From Haliotis asinina (Eukaryota > Mollusca > Gastropoda > Lepetellida > Haliotidae), in contig NC_090281.1 of assembly GCF_037392515.1 (NCBI RefSeq), positions 55,592,753-55,656,752 of the forward strand: 64,000 bases of DNA, written 5' to 3'. A program made the translations under genes and the position numbers. This document shows positions 39,496 through 50,411 of this stretch, one piece after another (position 1 is the first letter of the stretch; the number at the start of each line of letters is the position of its first letter). A model generated the notes under the pieces. It did not search any database, was not told the origin of the DNA, and worked only from the letters and a program-made list of their open reading frames with translations.

Positions 39496-39590
39496 TTGTT
39501 GTTTTACGCCGCGCTCAGCAGTACTCCAGCTATATGGCGTCTGTCTGTAAATCCGGACCAGACAATCTGATGATGAACAGTATTAGCTGT
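39496..39590 (-). repeat. SINE family 1 fragment
   Basis: TTTTACGCCGCGCTCAGCAG, TATATGGCGTCTGTCTGTAA and CCGGACCAGACAATC. Confidence 0.85.
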
Positions 39591-39611
39591 TAGTATTTGA
39601 ATTAGCATTTT

Positions 39612-39752
39612 CTGTTACGTCGCTTTTACCAATATTCTTGCAGCATCGCGTCCTAAAATTAGAAATGGGTTTCATATTGTACCAGTGTGTGGCAGTAGAA
39701 CCCTGCCGCTCTGTAACGAGCGAGCACTTCAACCACTCGGCTACCACCACTG
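39612..39752 (-). repeat. SINE family 2 copy
   Basis: TTACGTCGCTTTTACCAATA at the tail, GAGCGAGCACTTCAACCACT and CGGCTACCACCAC at the head. Confidence 0.85.
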
Positions 39753-40454
39753 GAGAAGTTTCATTCATCACATTCACAGAGAAATGAATGAATATAATAC
39801 ATCACACCAGGCCAGAGGATTATAGTTTTCTTTTTTCATATAACTGATTTCGCATCTTTGCTTTGATGCTTTTATGAGGAACTTGATTTAACACTTTCAA
39901 GATATGATGTGAAAATGTTTTGGGCAAAAGGAGTTCTCTTACTACATGGATGATAGTGACATAACCAAACCAAAAATATCTGAGCAAAGTTAACAAACGT
40001 TCCTGACCGAGCCTTCAGCTAAAAAAATGAATTATTAATATTTTTACAAAACTGCAATAGCTGAAACCCATTTTGCACTGCATCTTCCAATGAGCAAATG
40101 AAACCATTTCCTGAATCTAAAAAAATTATCGTATATTTATTTGGACTCGGATTATTTCTAGAGCTCAAAAGATACAGTTTGTAATAAATCTTGATAAATA
40201 AAACATATCAAAATAATACTTCGCAGTGCAGGGTTTGTCTAAATATGTCTAATAATTATACATAAAGAAGTTAGTTAAGCACCGCCTGACATATCTCATG
40301 ATTGAATAACAGGTGCGCAGCAAGCCAATTCTTTCGTGTAAAGCTTTATATTATGGTATTTGACTATATTTTTGGCAAGAATTAGAAGGAAAAAAATGAA
40401 AAACAATTATTTGTTCATAAATGTAGTTTCGCCCCTGAAGAAGATGCGATTTTA
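39753..40454. other. Intergenic between genes D and C, no gene seen
   Basis: AT-rich, no supported ORF. Confidence 0.45.
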
Positions 40455-40660
40455 ACCCATTGGAGCATATCTGGGACATAAGTGGTTGTCGTGTACGACA
40501 CAGGGATTTCCCTGTACACAACCTGGCCCAATCGGAAACTGCTTCACACGAGGAATGGTGTGGACTGGCCCTGCAGAGGATCAGGAGACTGACACGAGGT
40601 ATGAGGAGGAGAGTGCTGGCTGTCATACAGTCACATGGAGGTTACACTCGGTACTGACGT
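40455..40660 (+). mobile_element. Tc1-like transposase C-terminal fragment
   Basis: One open stretch reads EHIWDISGCRVRHRDFP, VHNLAQSETASHEEW and RRVLAVIQSHGGYTRY. This is the region from the catalytic Glu to the C terminus of a Tc1-type transposase; the rest is missing. Confidence 0.85.
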
Positions 40661-41348
40661 TGAACCGTGTAAGACACGCGAAATGATATTCTGAGTGTTT
40701 GCATTCAACAATAAATTAAACATGAAACATTCCTTGGTTCCGTATGAAAATCAGTGAGTTTGTTCAAAATGACCAGTTACCACCATAATGTTAATGGTTT
40801 TTTGGGGGTTTTTTCTTAATTGAGGTATTTGCGTATAGATGTGTTCAACTGACTGGTTGACCAAATATTCCGTTGGGTATTGTTTAAAATGTGTGAAATA
40901 TTGACATTTAAACGGTAGTAGTTTTCACGAACATAGCACTCCCAAATGTAAGCACTATTGTTGAAGTTACCAGTCTTTTATTGTACATATAAGTCACGTC
41001 TAATGTCAGTGTAAGAAAACTAAGGCTCAGTATTATTTCTTCCACTGATATACTCAGTCTATCAAACCTCAGTGAAAGGTCGTGTCAGACTAGGACCAAC
41101 CGGACTTGGGCCGATTGTGGATAAAGTAACGCAATGGGCGTTTTTAGTATTTGGAATCCAGACAATTTTACATTTTACCTATTTAAAAGGTGCTGATCGC
41201 GAAAAAATATAGCAACCCGAAATACTGAAAAACAATGGCCGCCAAAATCACCTAAAATAGGTGGGTATCCACAGTATTTTCGCCTATGACTTTCTTAAAT
41301 GTGGGAAATTTGTCATTTAAAAGAGTGCTGATCGTGAATAAATATGCA

Positions 41349-41808
41349 CATGCACAAAAGTTAAGCGCCACTACTTTCATAGTGTCTTGATTTCACCACT
41401 GACGATCAGAAATACAAACTATAGTAGTCTTCCATAGATTCTTGAACCTAAGATTGTCAAGATATGACAAGGAAAACGTTCTGCACGTGCAACTCCATTT
41501 CCCTTCCATCTGAAACTTGATAATCAAGTTTCACCGGTCTGTTATGAGAGTCTTCTTTCTGTTTAGAGTTAAAAAATCAGTCATGGTGAGGAGAAAGTTA
41601 ACTACCGCTGAGAGATGGCATGAAAAATGCTGGCATGTCATGCAGGGCCATTGCAAGGCAAATGGGTCGTCATCACCCGTTTAGTTGCCAAACAATCAAA
41701 CCAATGATGTTAATGACAGTCATAGATCTCGTTATGATAGTTACCATTGAGTATCCATAGTAACAGATCACAAATATAGTGGGTGGCGCTTAACTTTTGT
41801 GCATGTGA
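41349..41808 (+). mobile_element. 460-bp Tc1-like deletion derivative
   Basis: CACATGCACAAAAGTTAAGC with GCCAC at the left (41349-41373) and its exact inverse at 41784-41808 form the terminal repeats. Inside, 41600-41700 still encodes an N-terminal HTH-like piece (NAGMSCRAIARQMGRHH) and nothing else of the transposase. The centre also holds a GAAACTTGATAATCAAGTTTC palindrome. Confidence 0.85.
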
Positions 41809-42111
41809 ATAGACTTTAGCTGAAAGTGTTTTTGGACTCGGAAAATTGAAACAAAATGGTCGCCATAGTCGCCGCCAGTAGTGGTTGGTGAGCATGTTAT
41901 GTCATCACTCGTATATCCAGAAATACTGTCCACGTGCACGTCAAGTTAGAATAGTTGTGTGCAGTTGTTTCCAAACGTGCTTTTTTTTCTCGCTCAACGG
42001 CGATGGGTCAACATGGGCAACCCAGTCTTATAATGCAGTCTCCCATCCTACCAGTCATGCTGTTGGTAATGAATCCGACCTTGTGTCTGGTGACACTCCT
42101 TTGACAGCGTC

Positions 42112-42295
42112 TACAGGCCATCAACAACCCATGCTAGGTGCAAGATTAACGGAATCAGGTGGTCAGACTCGCCAACTTCATTGATATCGGTTCTATGCTC
42201 ATGCGGTTGATCACTGGATAATCTGGTCCAGACTTATTTGCAGACCTCCGCCATGTAGCTGGTACATTGCCGCGTGCGGCGTAAAACTAAAATCA
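42112..42295 (+). repeat. SINE family 1 copy (sense)
   Basis: CAACAACCCATGCTAGGTGC through GTGCGGCGTAAAACTAAAAT; the first part is worn. Confidence 0.88.
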
Positions 42296-42883
42296 AAACT
42301 TATTGCAGGTTTGAGTATCGTATGTTGTAAAAAGACGATAGTGTCTACGATGGATGTTCACCATTATCAAGTTAATAAGCGTTTTAAGGTCTACTTACAT
42401 TTCAAGATAAACTTGAAATTTCAGTAGTCTGTAACTAACAAGTTCACACTTTCCAACTATTTGGAGGCGGGTGGTCCGACTAAATATTAAACATTACGCT
42501 CGATTCTATTCATTTGCAATTTGTCGCACAGTTATCAGTTGTCTAGTGTAAAGCTAATTTAAGACTACAACTGCTGTTATTGGATTTCTACTGTTCACCA
42601 GCAATATTTTTAGCCTTTGCTACGGACTTTCTAAAGACGCCTACATCCTGCAAATGCACGGACCTGTTAGACTAATGTCCCGTTTTCTGGGTGATCGTGT
42701 TTATAGTGTGGACACTGGCTATGTGAGACTTGCGGTCGAGAGTTCGAATCCCTGTCACATCAAAATCAAGTGTTAGTTAACACCTGGTTTTTGCATCCGG
42801 ACGGGCCTACTTCCCAACCTGAGCCAACATACAGCAATATGCCTGACCGTATTTTTGTGTTTCATCTTTTTGCCTCCTCCCTG
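42296..42883. other. Intergenic, no gene seen
   Basis: A tRNA-like B-box phrase (AGAGTTCGAATCCCTG) at about 42745 suggests a further, undefined tRNA-derived SINE. No cloverleaf can be folded around it. Confidence 0.35.
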
Positions 42884-43138
42884 ACCCGTGAAGGTCCGGG
42901 ATAGAATAGGTCTTGAGCAACCCATGCTTGTCGCAAAAGGTGGACTACTTTGTAAGAGGCGACTAACGGGATCGGGTGGTCAGGCTCGCCGACTTGGCCA
43001 ACACGTCATAGGTTCCCATTTGCGCAGATCCACGCTCATATTGTTGATCACCGGATGTCTGGTCCAGACTCGATTATTTACAGACCGCTGCCACGTGGGA
43101 TATTGTCGAGTGTGGCGTAAAACTAAATTCACTCATTC
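42884..43138 (+). repeat. SINE family 1, full-length sense copy
   Basis: CCCGTGAAGGTCCGGGATAG through GTGTGGCGTAAAACTAAATTCACTCATTC. Confidence 0.93.
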
Positions 43139-43880
43139 CCTTTTCCCTCTGAAAAATTCTGATAAGGACCAACAAGTGTAGGCGTCATGCATTACGCCAT
43201 TGCAAATGCCGTCACCTTTTCACGCAGGTGAAATACGTTTTAACTTCCTCATTTGATTTGTTTCGAAAGTTAATCGAATATCTGCATTATGAAAGGGCTT
43301 GTCGATTTATCCAACGTTTGAAATGAGTTCTAGAATTAGTGCTAGACAATCATTCACCACTCGCTCCTTTCCATAACCTCGCTATAATTCTTGTCCTGGA
43401 ATAACGAGTTGGTCACGAATGGCTAGTCACCGTGGGACACAACACAAACTACGATTGACCTTGCAGGAAGACATTCAAAGCTTTTTCGAAGCGACTGCAT
43501 GTGCGGGAGAGTCGGCATTTGTGTACGATTTCACTCAAATGGTCCTTATCACCAATTATTATACATGTATTAGTCATCAGCAATAAATCGACACGTCACT
43601 TTCGCCTTTCAGTATTCATTTACTTCATGCAAAACTAGAAGTAACGTGGGAAGGCCGTTCATACACCCAGTAGCCATGGCAATTGCCAGGAAAAATTACG
43701 ATGTTCTTTTGTAGTAGTATACATGAAAAATACTAGGCAAACGAAATGACTTAACGATAGAAGCCGATGAAACTAATACATAAGGATATGGATAGTGGCA
43801 ACAGAAACATGATTCTGTAATGGTAGATGGCATATCACTCGGGTTCATAAAACACTCAAATCAAGTTCGCTTGAGCCAGT
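43139..43880. other. Intergenic, no gene seen
   Basis: Downstream of the gene C poly(A) signal. No supported ORF. Confidence 0.45.
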
Positions 43881-43886
43881 TTTATT
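43881..43886 (-). terminator. Poly(A) signal of gene C
   Basis: AATAAA on the minus strand, 62 bp after the stop codon in exon 4; gene D has the matching signal at 30909-30914. Confidence 0.7.
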
Positions 43887-43947
43887 GATGTTTTAAGGGT
43901 TATTTTGTTGTTTTTTTTGTCCTTTTCAGTATGAAAACACTGGTCCT

Positions 43948-46900
43948 TCACCTGCAACAAAGATGAGAAACTTCAATGAGCAATAATCGAATTTACACGT
44001 CGTTGCCAAGGCATGATATTGAGGGTTTGTGCAATTGTGTTTGGGACATACAAGCTGGCTGGCGATGTATTGGTGTCTTCAAAGGCGACACTATTAACGG
44101 GGCGAATGCTGGAATGAAAAGGTTTTCCGCCGCTTTCAGCAATATCACAGGTGTCGCCAAGAATGCAACGGGCTTCACAGAATGTCTTCATTTAGGGGAA
44201 TCTAACCCAGACCGTTGACGCGACATCCAACGCTTTAGGCACAAGGCTAATCCATCATTCCACTAAAGTTAAAACACAGCACATTTAAGGTGGATTTGTT
44301 TTAAAGGACAGTTGTGTGTAGTCCTGTGCTCAGATCAGCAATCAATTGGAATAAAGCAATGACCAGTTACCTGATTCTGCAGTTTGACTCAAATTTCTAA
44401 GACTTCAGTCTAGACCCATAACGAAGCACATGACATGTATCACCATTTGATACTGTTCAAAATTGCCTTGTTCAGACCGTTGTAAATGGGTATCTATTTT
44501 GTAGGTCGGCACAGGCTGCCTGAATTAACCGAGGCAATACATTGTGTGCGCATAAATTGTCCTTGGCACCAACGAGCTCTGTAAATGTGTTATATACTAC
44601 CCATCAAAAGTTTCGATCCACTCAAGGCTCTCATTACATGTCATGTGCATATAAACAATTCAATAAGGTAGGGATATTCCATTTTGCAAGAAAAATGTAT
44701 CCATACAGACGAAACATTTCCAAAAGAAATACAATGTCACATCTCCCTTAATTTCGCTTCGTTTCCTCGGAGTCATTTTCATTTTATCATTCATGTAAAT
44801 CCAATATCCCCTACTTATTTGAACGCTCTATATGCAGAGAGTTTAGTTTTACGCCGCACTCAGCAATATTCCAGCTATGTGGGAACGGTCTGTAAATAGA
44901 GTCTGGACCAGATAATCTAGTGATAAGCAACAAGAGCAAAGATCTGCACAACTGGGAAACGATGACATGCGTCAACCAAGTCAGCGAACCTGATCACCCG
45001 ATCATGTCAGTCGCCTCATAGTGACCTTTTATTGCAAGAAAAGTTTACTGAAGGCCTATTCTACCCCGGACCTCCACGGGTCATATGTAGAGATACCAAC
45101 CCTTACGCTTTTGACCGAATAATTATGGCATTACACTTAATATGCGAAAAATTACGCTTTTCTACTGCTTTTAGGAAAAGCAAGTGGATAAAGTTTCACA
45201 ACTTCAGTTTCGTAACCCAATAACGTAGGGGTTAAGAAATTGTCTTGCGGGGATAGAAACGGCCTATTCTTAGAATCGCGCTCATTCCAATAAGGCACTG
45301 ACGTATATTGTCTCACCTGACAATTTTTGATGCATGGAGTTTCATGATTAGTAAACGTACTTCTGTCTAGAAAATGCCTTTTGTGAAACCGTTAACTATC
45401 ATAGCGACCGGAAGATAAGTACTTTTTGACGTCCAGTGTTACACTTGGGGTTGGTATCTATACGGCTACATCGAATGTGAATTTGTACACTAACTTGGGG
45501 TAGCCATCTGCAAACCAAATGAATTTCACGAGTATGATGCATCAAATTACTGAAAAGCACAGGCACACATTGTGCAGGTTAACAGCCGTTTTGGTGTAAA
45601 GTTTTGTTGAGGATTTGCCAATTTTCACCTAGTTTTAACCACAATCTTTTCAATGTTACGAATTTTGTTACAATACATCAGTTCATGCGGAAACAGTACT
45701 TCAAAATGTATGGAATATTAAAAATGTAGCTCCGAACTAGTTCTATGTAAATACATGTAATTAACTTTAACATTCCGTAATGGTGCCTTTGTGTATGTAT
45801 ATATATATATATATATATATATGTTTATATCCATCTCCGTATAGTGTATTGCACATTGTCTTAACCTTAACGATTTAATCACTTGGGCAAATCACTGGTC
45901 AAACCTTTTAGTCATTGGACCAAACGACTGAACCAAGTGACTTGTCGTTTCAGTCATTACACTGAAATGACTGCTTTGACAAACATTTCAACATTTGGGA
46001 TTGATGAGCTAATTGTTAACGTACCCTTGGTACAACAGCCTTGACATCTTGTAACACATAATCCTCAGACTCCTGAATGGATCCTTTGGAGGGCGTCGTC
46101 TGTTCTTGCGTTTTGGGGCACCTTCAAAGAAATATAACAAAACATGTTGGATGTTTACACAGCTACGAGTGACCTGTATACAAGTGATTCAAGGTTTGAG
46201 CAACGATCCACGCCACAAGGGTTCGAAGCAATAACTTCGTTGCGGAGCTAGCCTGTTCTAACGTGCTACTGGTGCGCAGTAGTATTTGTATACATGCTGT
46301 AAAGTACGCCGCTTCGCCGTAATACCGTTAAACTACGTAACCTGTAACCCCAAACTAAAGCTTAGTCCGTGAATATGCAATTTTAATGAGTAACAAATAA
46401 ACCCACCGAATTCACAAAGGAGCCTCACCGAGCTGGGACATTCAAGAACCTGGGGAAGTCTGGACTTGCTTCAGTTACAGATTTAGAATTGCAGATAGGG
46501 TTACAAGTATGCAGTCAGATATTGAATTCCAAGGGATAATCTCGAGTCATTTCGAGACATTGCGTCCAGATATTAAACATCAAGGACAAAATAGTTAGGG
46601 ATAGTTGTAAAGTTTGAAATTATGAAAGATGTATTTATTGAAACTGATAAAATACCAGTCAAAATATTAATATCCAACTTATTTTGTCCAGTATATTTTA
46701 AAATAAAATTTGCACCGCCATCTTGATACAGATGAATGTGAAGTAAACAAGTTAAATTTAATATTTTGTTTTGCACACACCGTTAGCAAATAGACTGGAA
46801 AGGGCTGAGCCCCGTCTACGCAAGCAGACGAATCTCTTGTTAACAGCCGTGGTTTGGTTACAAAATATCGCTGGATCACTTAATGCGCTTGTTGCTTTGG

Positions 46901-48946
46901 GCTTTTTTCGTTTTATGTCGCACTCCGCAATATTCTATATGGTGGCGGTCTAAATTTAGTCTGGACAATCCAGGGATCAATAGCATGATCATTGATATAT
47001 ACAATTCGTATACGATATTTGTCAAGTCAGCGAGTCTGACCATCCGATCCCGTTAGTCTTTTACAATAACCATGGGTTGAAGATCACTTCTAACCCGTGT
47101 GTTCACCGTCAGTTATTGACATTTGCCAATGTGCGCGCACAACACCGACATCGTTTCCGATTGGGTCTTTCTCTTTGACAGTGTCAAAAGGGCCTTACAT
47201 ATGTGGTAACAACAATTTCTCAACTACTCACGTTTGTCCCTGTATCTGCCGGACTCCTCCAGATATCGGCGGAGTTTCTGGATTTCGGCCTCTGCATCCG
47301 ACTGTTCAGACGGATCATCTGATGAGTCTTCAGCGTCATCATCTACATCGTCCACGGCGTTCCCGCGTTGGTCGTCATTGTCTGGGATGAAAGAATCTTC
47401 GCCGTCAAAGAAGTTACCAGTACCAGCGTCATCGAAACTGAAGTCGTCTTGGTAGCTGCGGGTCTTTTTATTATCTTTGCCACCCTTGCCTTTATCCTTC
47501 TTGTTTTTGCCACTGGACTTTGGTTTGGGCGGTGGTTTGTTTTTCTTGAGGGTTAACACCAGTGCATAACGAATGTACTTTCGCAAAGAAGGCCAATTTT
47601 TCATGCGGAATCTGGTGGCTCTTCTGAATGCATTGCACACGCGCATGACCGACACAAGGAAATATATATCCTTTTGGCAGAGATTCTTTCTTGCTGCTGC
47701 AAAACCAGAAAAGATATGTACGAAAATGTTTCAGTGTGAGTGGGTTTAGTTTTACGCCACACTATAGGACGCTATAGGACGGCGGTCTGTAAATAAGTTG
47801 GTTCAAAGGCATTTAGAAGTTGGATGAATCAAACTAAAAGTACTTTATGGTTCAACTTCTTTATTATACAAGGTCACAACGTTTCGAGACAGATTCTAGT
47901 CTCTTCTTCAGGTGAAGTGATTATGAGGTGATTACATCACTTCACCTGAAGAAGAGACTAGAATCTGTCTCGAAACGTTGTGACCTTGTACAATAAAGAA
48001 GTTGAAGCATAAAGCACTTTTAGTTTGGTCTGTAAATAATCGAGTCAGGACCAGACAATCCAGTCATCAACAATATGAGCATTGATCTGCTCAATTGGGA
48101 ATCGATGACATGTGTCAACCAAGTCAGGGAACCTGACCAACCGATTCCGTTACTCGCCTCATACAAGCATTTATGTAATACCTCTAATCTGAAGAATATG
48201 GGGAACGAAAGGCCCCCTCATGGGGGAGTGGACGGGATTGCATGCAAGTGGGAATGGGAAGAGGTTGATGTTGTGTTGGTGGAGCTGAATGGCTTGATTG
48301 ATCACCGCCTTGTACTAATATATTCACGTATACATGCCACAACCATGAGTATGGCTGTATGCCATTTGTATAGCAATATTCTAGGAATATCCACATACAC
48401 AGAAAGGATATTATATGGATATCAGTGTCAGTATTGTACAACCGAAACCGTATTGCCTATTGTGTTCCTACAACTGTGCAAAAACAAAACAAACCTCTCA
48501 AAGCAGGTCTGATGGTAGTCTAGACGCTTCCAATTGATTTGACTGTCCGTTTGACAAGCCAGACAGTTGTCTTAGGTTCGAATGGCTGTCTAGTTCCATC
48601 TCTTTCTAGCCCTCCATCCCAACCCCTTCTACATGTACACTCCCACCCTCCATCATCCGGGATAACTGGAATACTCTTACACCCAACTTAATGACAAATA
48701 CTGAAGGGAGGGGGAATACATTAGAGACATTAGACACTAGAGATGGATTCACACATTTTACCCACGTGAGGAATCTAACCCGGGTCTTCGGCAGGACGAG
48801 CGAACGCCTTAACCACTAGGCTATCCCATCGCATCCTTGAACCCGGTTTAAGATTTCAGCTAATACCTACGTGGTTTCTTTTTCCTTTTCTGGCATTCCA
48901 TCGACCCGATACAGAGGACCAGGATGACCAAGAAGAGGATCTTCAT
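43948..48946 (-). CDS. Gene C: secreted charge-block protein, tandem paralogue of gene D
   Basis: Family not recognised. Coding exons 48946-48871, 47696-47232 and 46121-46025, and exon 4 from 43951 with stop TGA at 43950-43948; 213 aa. The untranslated first exon ends at 50235 (GTAAGA donor), and exon 1 adds CAAAG before ATG. Signal peptide MKILFLVILVLCIGSMEC. Residues 27-75 are basic and helix-prone with C32 and C46, 14 apart as in D, and share RVCNxxRRA, NWxSLxxY and YAL with it. Residues 76-105 are a Lys/Pro/Gly linker longer than D's. Residues 107-163 are acidic; 164-181 a charged helix; 182-194 basic (APKRKNRRRPPKD); then C203 and MSRLLYQG. The acceptor of exon 2 is a CAGCAG tandem, so one alanine may be optional. 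DKR before APKRK could be a dibasic cleavage site. Could be a body-fluid, matrix or gamete protein; nothing in the sequence decides. Confidence 0.78.
44120..44262 (-). repeat. SINE family 2 copy in intron 3 of gene C
   Basis: TTCCGCCGCTTTCAGCAATA, GGGGAATCTAACCCAGACCG and CGCTTTAGGCACAAGGCTAA. Confidence 0.82.
44836..45083 (-). repeat. SINE family 1, near full-length copy in intron 3 of gene C
   Basis: GAGAGTTTAGTTTTACGCCG through CTATTCTACCCCGGACCTCC. Confidence 0.93.
45799..45822. repeat. (AT)n microsatellite
   Basis: Twelve AT units in intron 3 of gene C. Confidence 0.92.
46905..47108 (-). repeat. SINE family 1 copy in intron 2 of gene C, worn
   Basis: GTTTTATGTCGCACTCCGCA, GTCAAGTCAGCGAGTCTGAC and CATGGGTTGAAGATCACTTC. 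Confidence 0.85.
47797..48026. mobile_element. Hairpin element family, copy 3, inserted in a SINE with a 13-bp duplication
   Basis: GGTCTGTAAATAA at 47784-47796 and 48027-48039 is the target duplication. A leader (GTTGGTTCAAAGGCATTTAG) precedes two inverted arms of about 90 bp (47831-47922 and 47935-48026), which differ at very few places. Each arm carries a hammerhead-like core. It lies in intron 1 of gene C. Confidence 0.88.
47942..47983 (+). ncRNA. Hammerhead-ribozyme-like motif in the right arm of copy 3
   Basis: TCAC (half of stem I), CTGAAGA (core, fits CTGANGA), one extra A, stem II GAGAC/GTCTC with loop TAGAATCT, GAAAC (core plus stem III start), GTT, then GTGA pairing with TCAC. Cleavage would fall between 47979 and 47980. 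Stem III has only two possible pairs and no loop, as in the minimal hammerheads known from Penelope-like elements and animal retrozymes, which act as dimers. The extra A before stem II is a departure from the strict consensus. The left arm has the inverse copy. Confidence 0.45.
48725..48836 (-). repeat. SINE family 2 fragment in intron 1... upstream side of exon 2 of gene C
   Basis: GATTCACACATTTTACCCAC, GGAATCTAACCCGGGTCTTC and CGCCTTAACCACTAGGCTAT; the tail is missing. It lies 35 bp beyond the exon 1 donor, in the intron between exons 1 and 2. Confidence 0.85.
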
Positions 48947-49822
48947 CTTTGCTGTAATGGACAATATATTTACAGGGAGGGACAAATGCAGTTTACAAAA
49001 AATGCAATTCAAAAACAATGTCATCCCACTGTTTTGAAGTTTCTACAAAGTGGAAAAAATCGGCAAATTGTGCGACTTAAATTTAGATGGCACGAAGGTA
49101 TGATATTTTGCAATAATTGTTCAAAGCTTTGCGGGAAACAGACGTTATATAATTAACGACTGAAATATGTAAAGGCAGCATGTGGGTTACGGTGATCCGG
49201 ACAGTCTTTACTTGAAGCTGTATCATTGCAGGGAGGGAAACTAGTTGAGGGACAGACTCCCTTTCAAGAAAAGTATCTAGAAATTTCAAGATGAGAAGTT
49301 GCAATTTCTAGATAGTTACCAGGAAAGGAAAGAGTTAGGCCCGTGAACCCCTATTTTTACACATGTTTCCACCTTCCTCGGTGTGATATTCTAACACTGA
49401 AATAAGTATAAGTAAGAAATGTATATGTAAGGTGGGGTATGCATGTCCGTTTGTAATTTTGGCTTTTGATTGGGGTGGTAGGTAGGGTCGGAACTCTTAC
49501 CCCTGGAAACGAAGTTTAAATTTCAATATCCTACACTAATATGAAATTTCAAGATATACCAACTTGGAATTTCAACTTAACATACATTTTGAAAATTTGA
49601 CAGGTTTTCAACTAAAGTTCATCCTCAAAGTCTACGTAATGCATTGTCTTGCAAACAAAGTCATTTGAGTGATAACAGATCATGACCGTTGGCGTAATCG
49701 CACGCAGAATCGGAGCTTCACAAGACATTGATGTTCAGAGTGTTTTTTTCAATTGTCTCGCTCTAATCGTCAACACAGAACCTAAAAACAACCGTTCAAT
49801 TTGCGCCTGCCTACTCGGTAGT

Positions 49823-50030
49823 GTTACGAATTCCTTGCGTTCCCCCATCCCAGATATCTGCAAATTAATATATACTAAAATTCTTAACAAAACCTAACAA
49901 TTACTGGAGAACTCACAGAAATATCTAAAAGCCTAAACATCAATTACAATATATAGGGTCAAACCACACTGCGTTGCATCTGTTACTCTGCGGTAGAAAG
50001 AAATTGGGGGAACGGAAGGAACTCTTTCCC
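49823..50030. mobile_element. 208-bp inverted-repeat element in intron 1 of gene C
   Basis: GTTACGAATTCCTTGCGTTC at the left and CGGAAGGAACTCTTTCCC at the right form imperfect terminal repeats. It aligns throughout with 38894-39100 and sits equally close to the promoter, so both were probably copied with the gene. Confidence 0.7.
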
Positions 50031-50294
50031 TCGGTAGCTATAGTTGCACGTAATTTGAAAGGGGCTTTATTATAAATTGGAACTGGCCCAAGGAAAACAC
50101 TGAAAACTATGTGGGTTGTATTGGGGTTACAATTAATACGCTTTAGAGAGATATCGCGTTGGTTTTCATTGCAATACAAGATTCAAATCATATTAAATAT
50201 ACTTAAACAATAAATTCAGTAGCAATACTCTTACCCTTTCAAAGTCAACTGCCCGCTCCGACTTCAAACTGACGTCTGCAGAGTGCGGGCTGGC

Positions 50295-50324
50295 CACGTG
50301 GTTTATATTCAACAAGTGCACGTG
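50295..50324 (-). promoter_or_regulatory. Promoter of gene C: TATA box between CACGTG palindromes
   Basis: GAATATAAAC (50301-50310, minus strand) lies between CACGTG at 50295-50300 and CACGTG at 50319-50324, spacing 24 bp against 23 bp in gene D. Transcription should begin near 50271; the untranslated exon donor is at 50235. Confidence 0.65.
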
Positions 50325-50411
50325 AATCACATGGCGTCAGGAGAGTGTTTCACTGTCACCCACTGTGCACGGGAACAATGTTTTCACAAGAGAAATTATG
50401 CAGGTGTGACA

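Larger units (their letters stand above)
47737..48185 (-). repeat. SINE family 1 copy split by a hairpin element
   Basis: The first part (47737-47796, GTGAGTGGGTTTAGTTTTAC to GGTCTGTAAATAA) resumes at 48027 with the same GGTCTGTAAATAA and continues to about 48185 (CTCGCCTCATACAAGC). The 230 bp between are copy 3 of the hairpin family. Confidence 0.9.

Noticed and set aside
47234-47556. Serine-rich plus-strand ORF opposite gene C exon 2
   Set aside because: Shadow of the Asp/Glu codons on the minus strand.
48075-48512. 145-codon ORF
   Set aside because: Its first third is a SINE family 1 copy and the rest has no motif.
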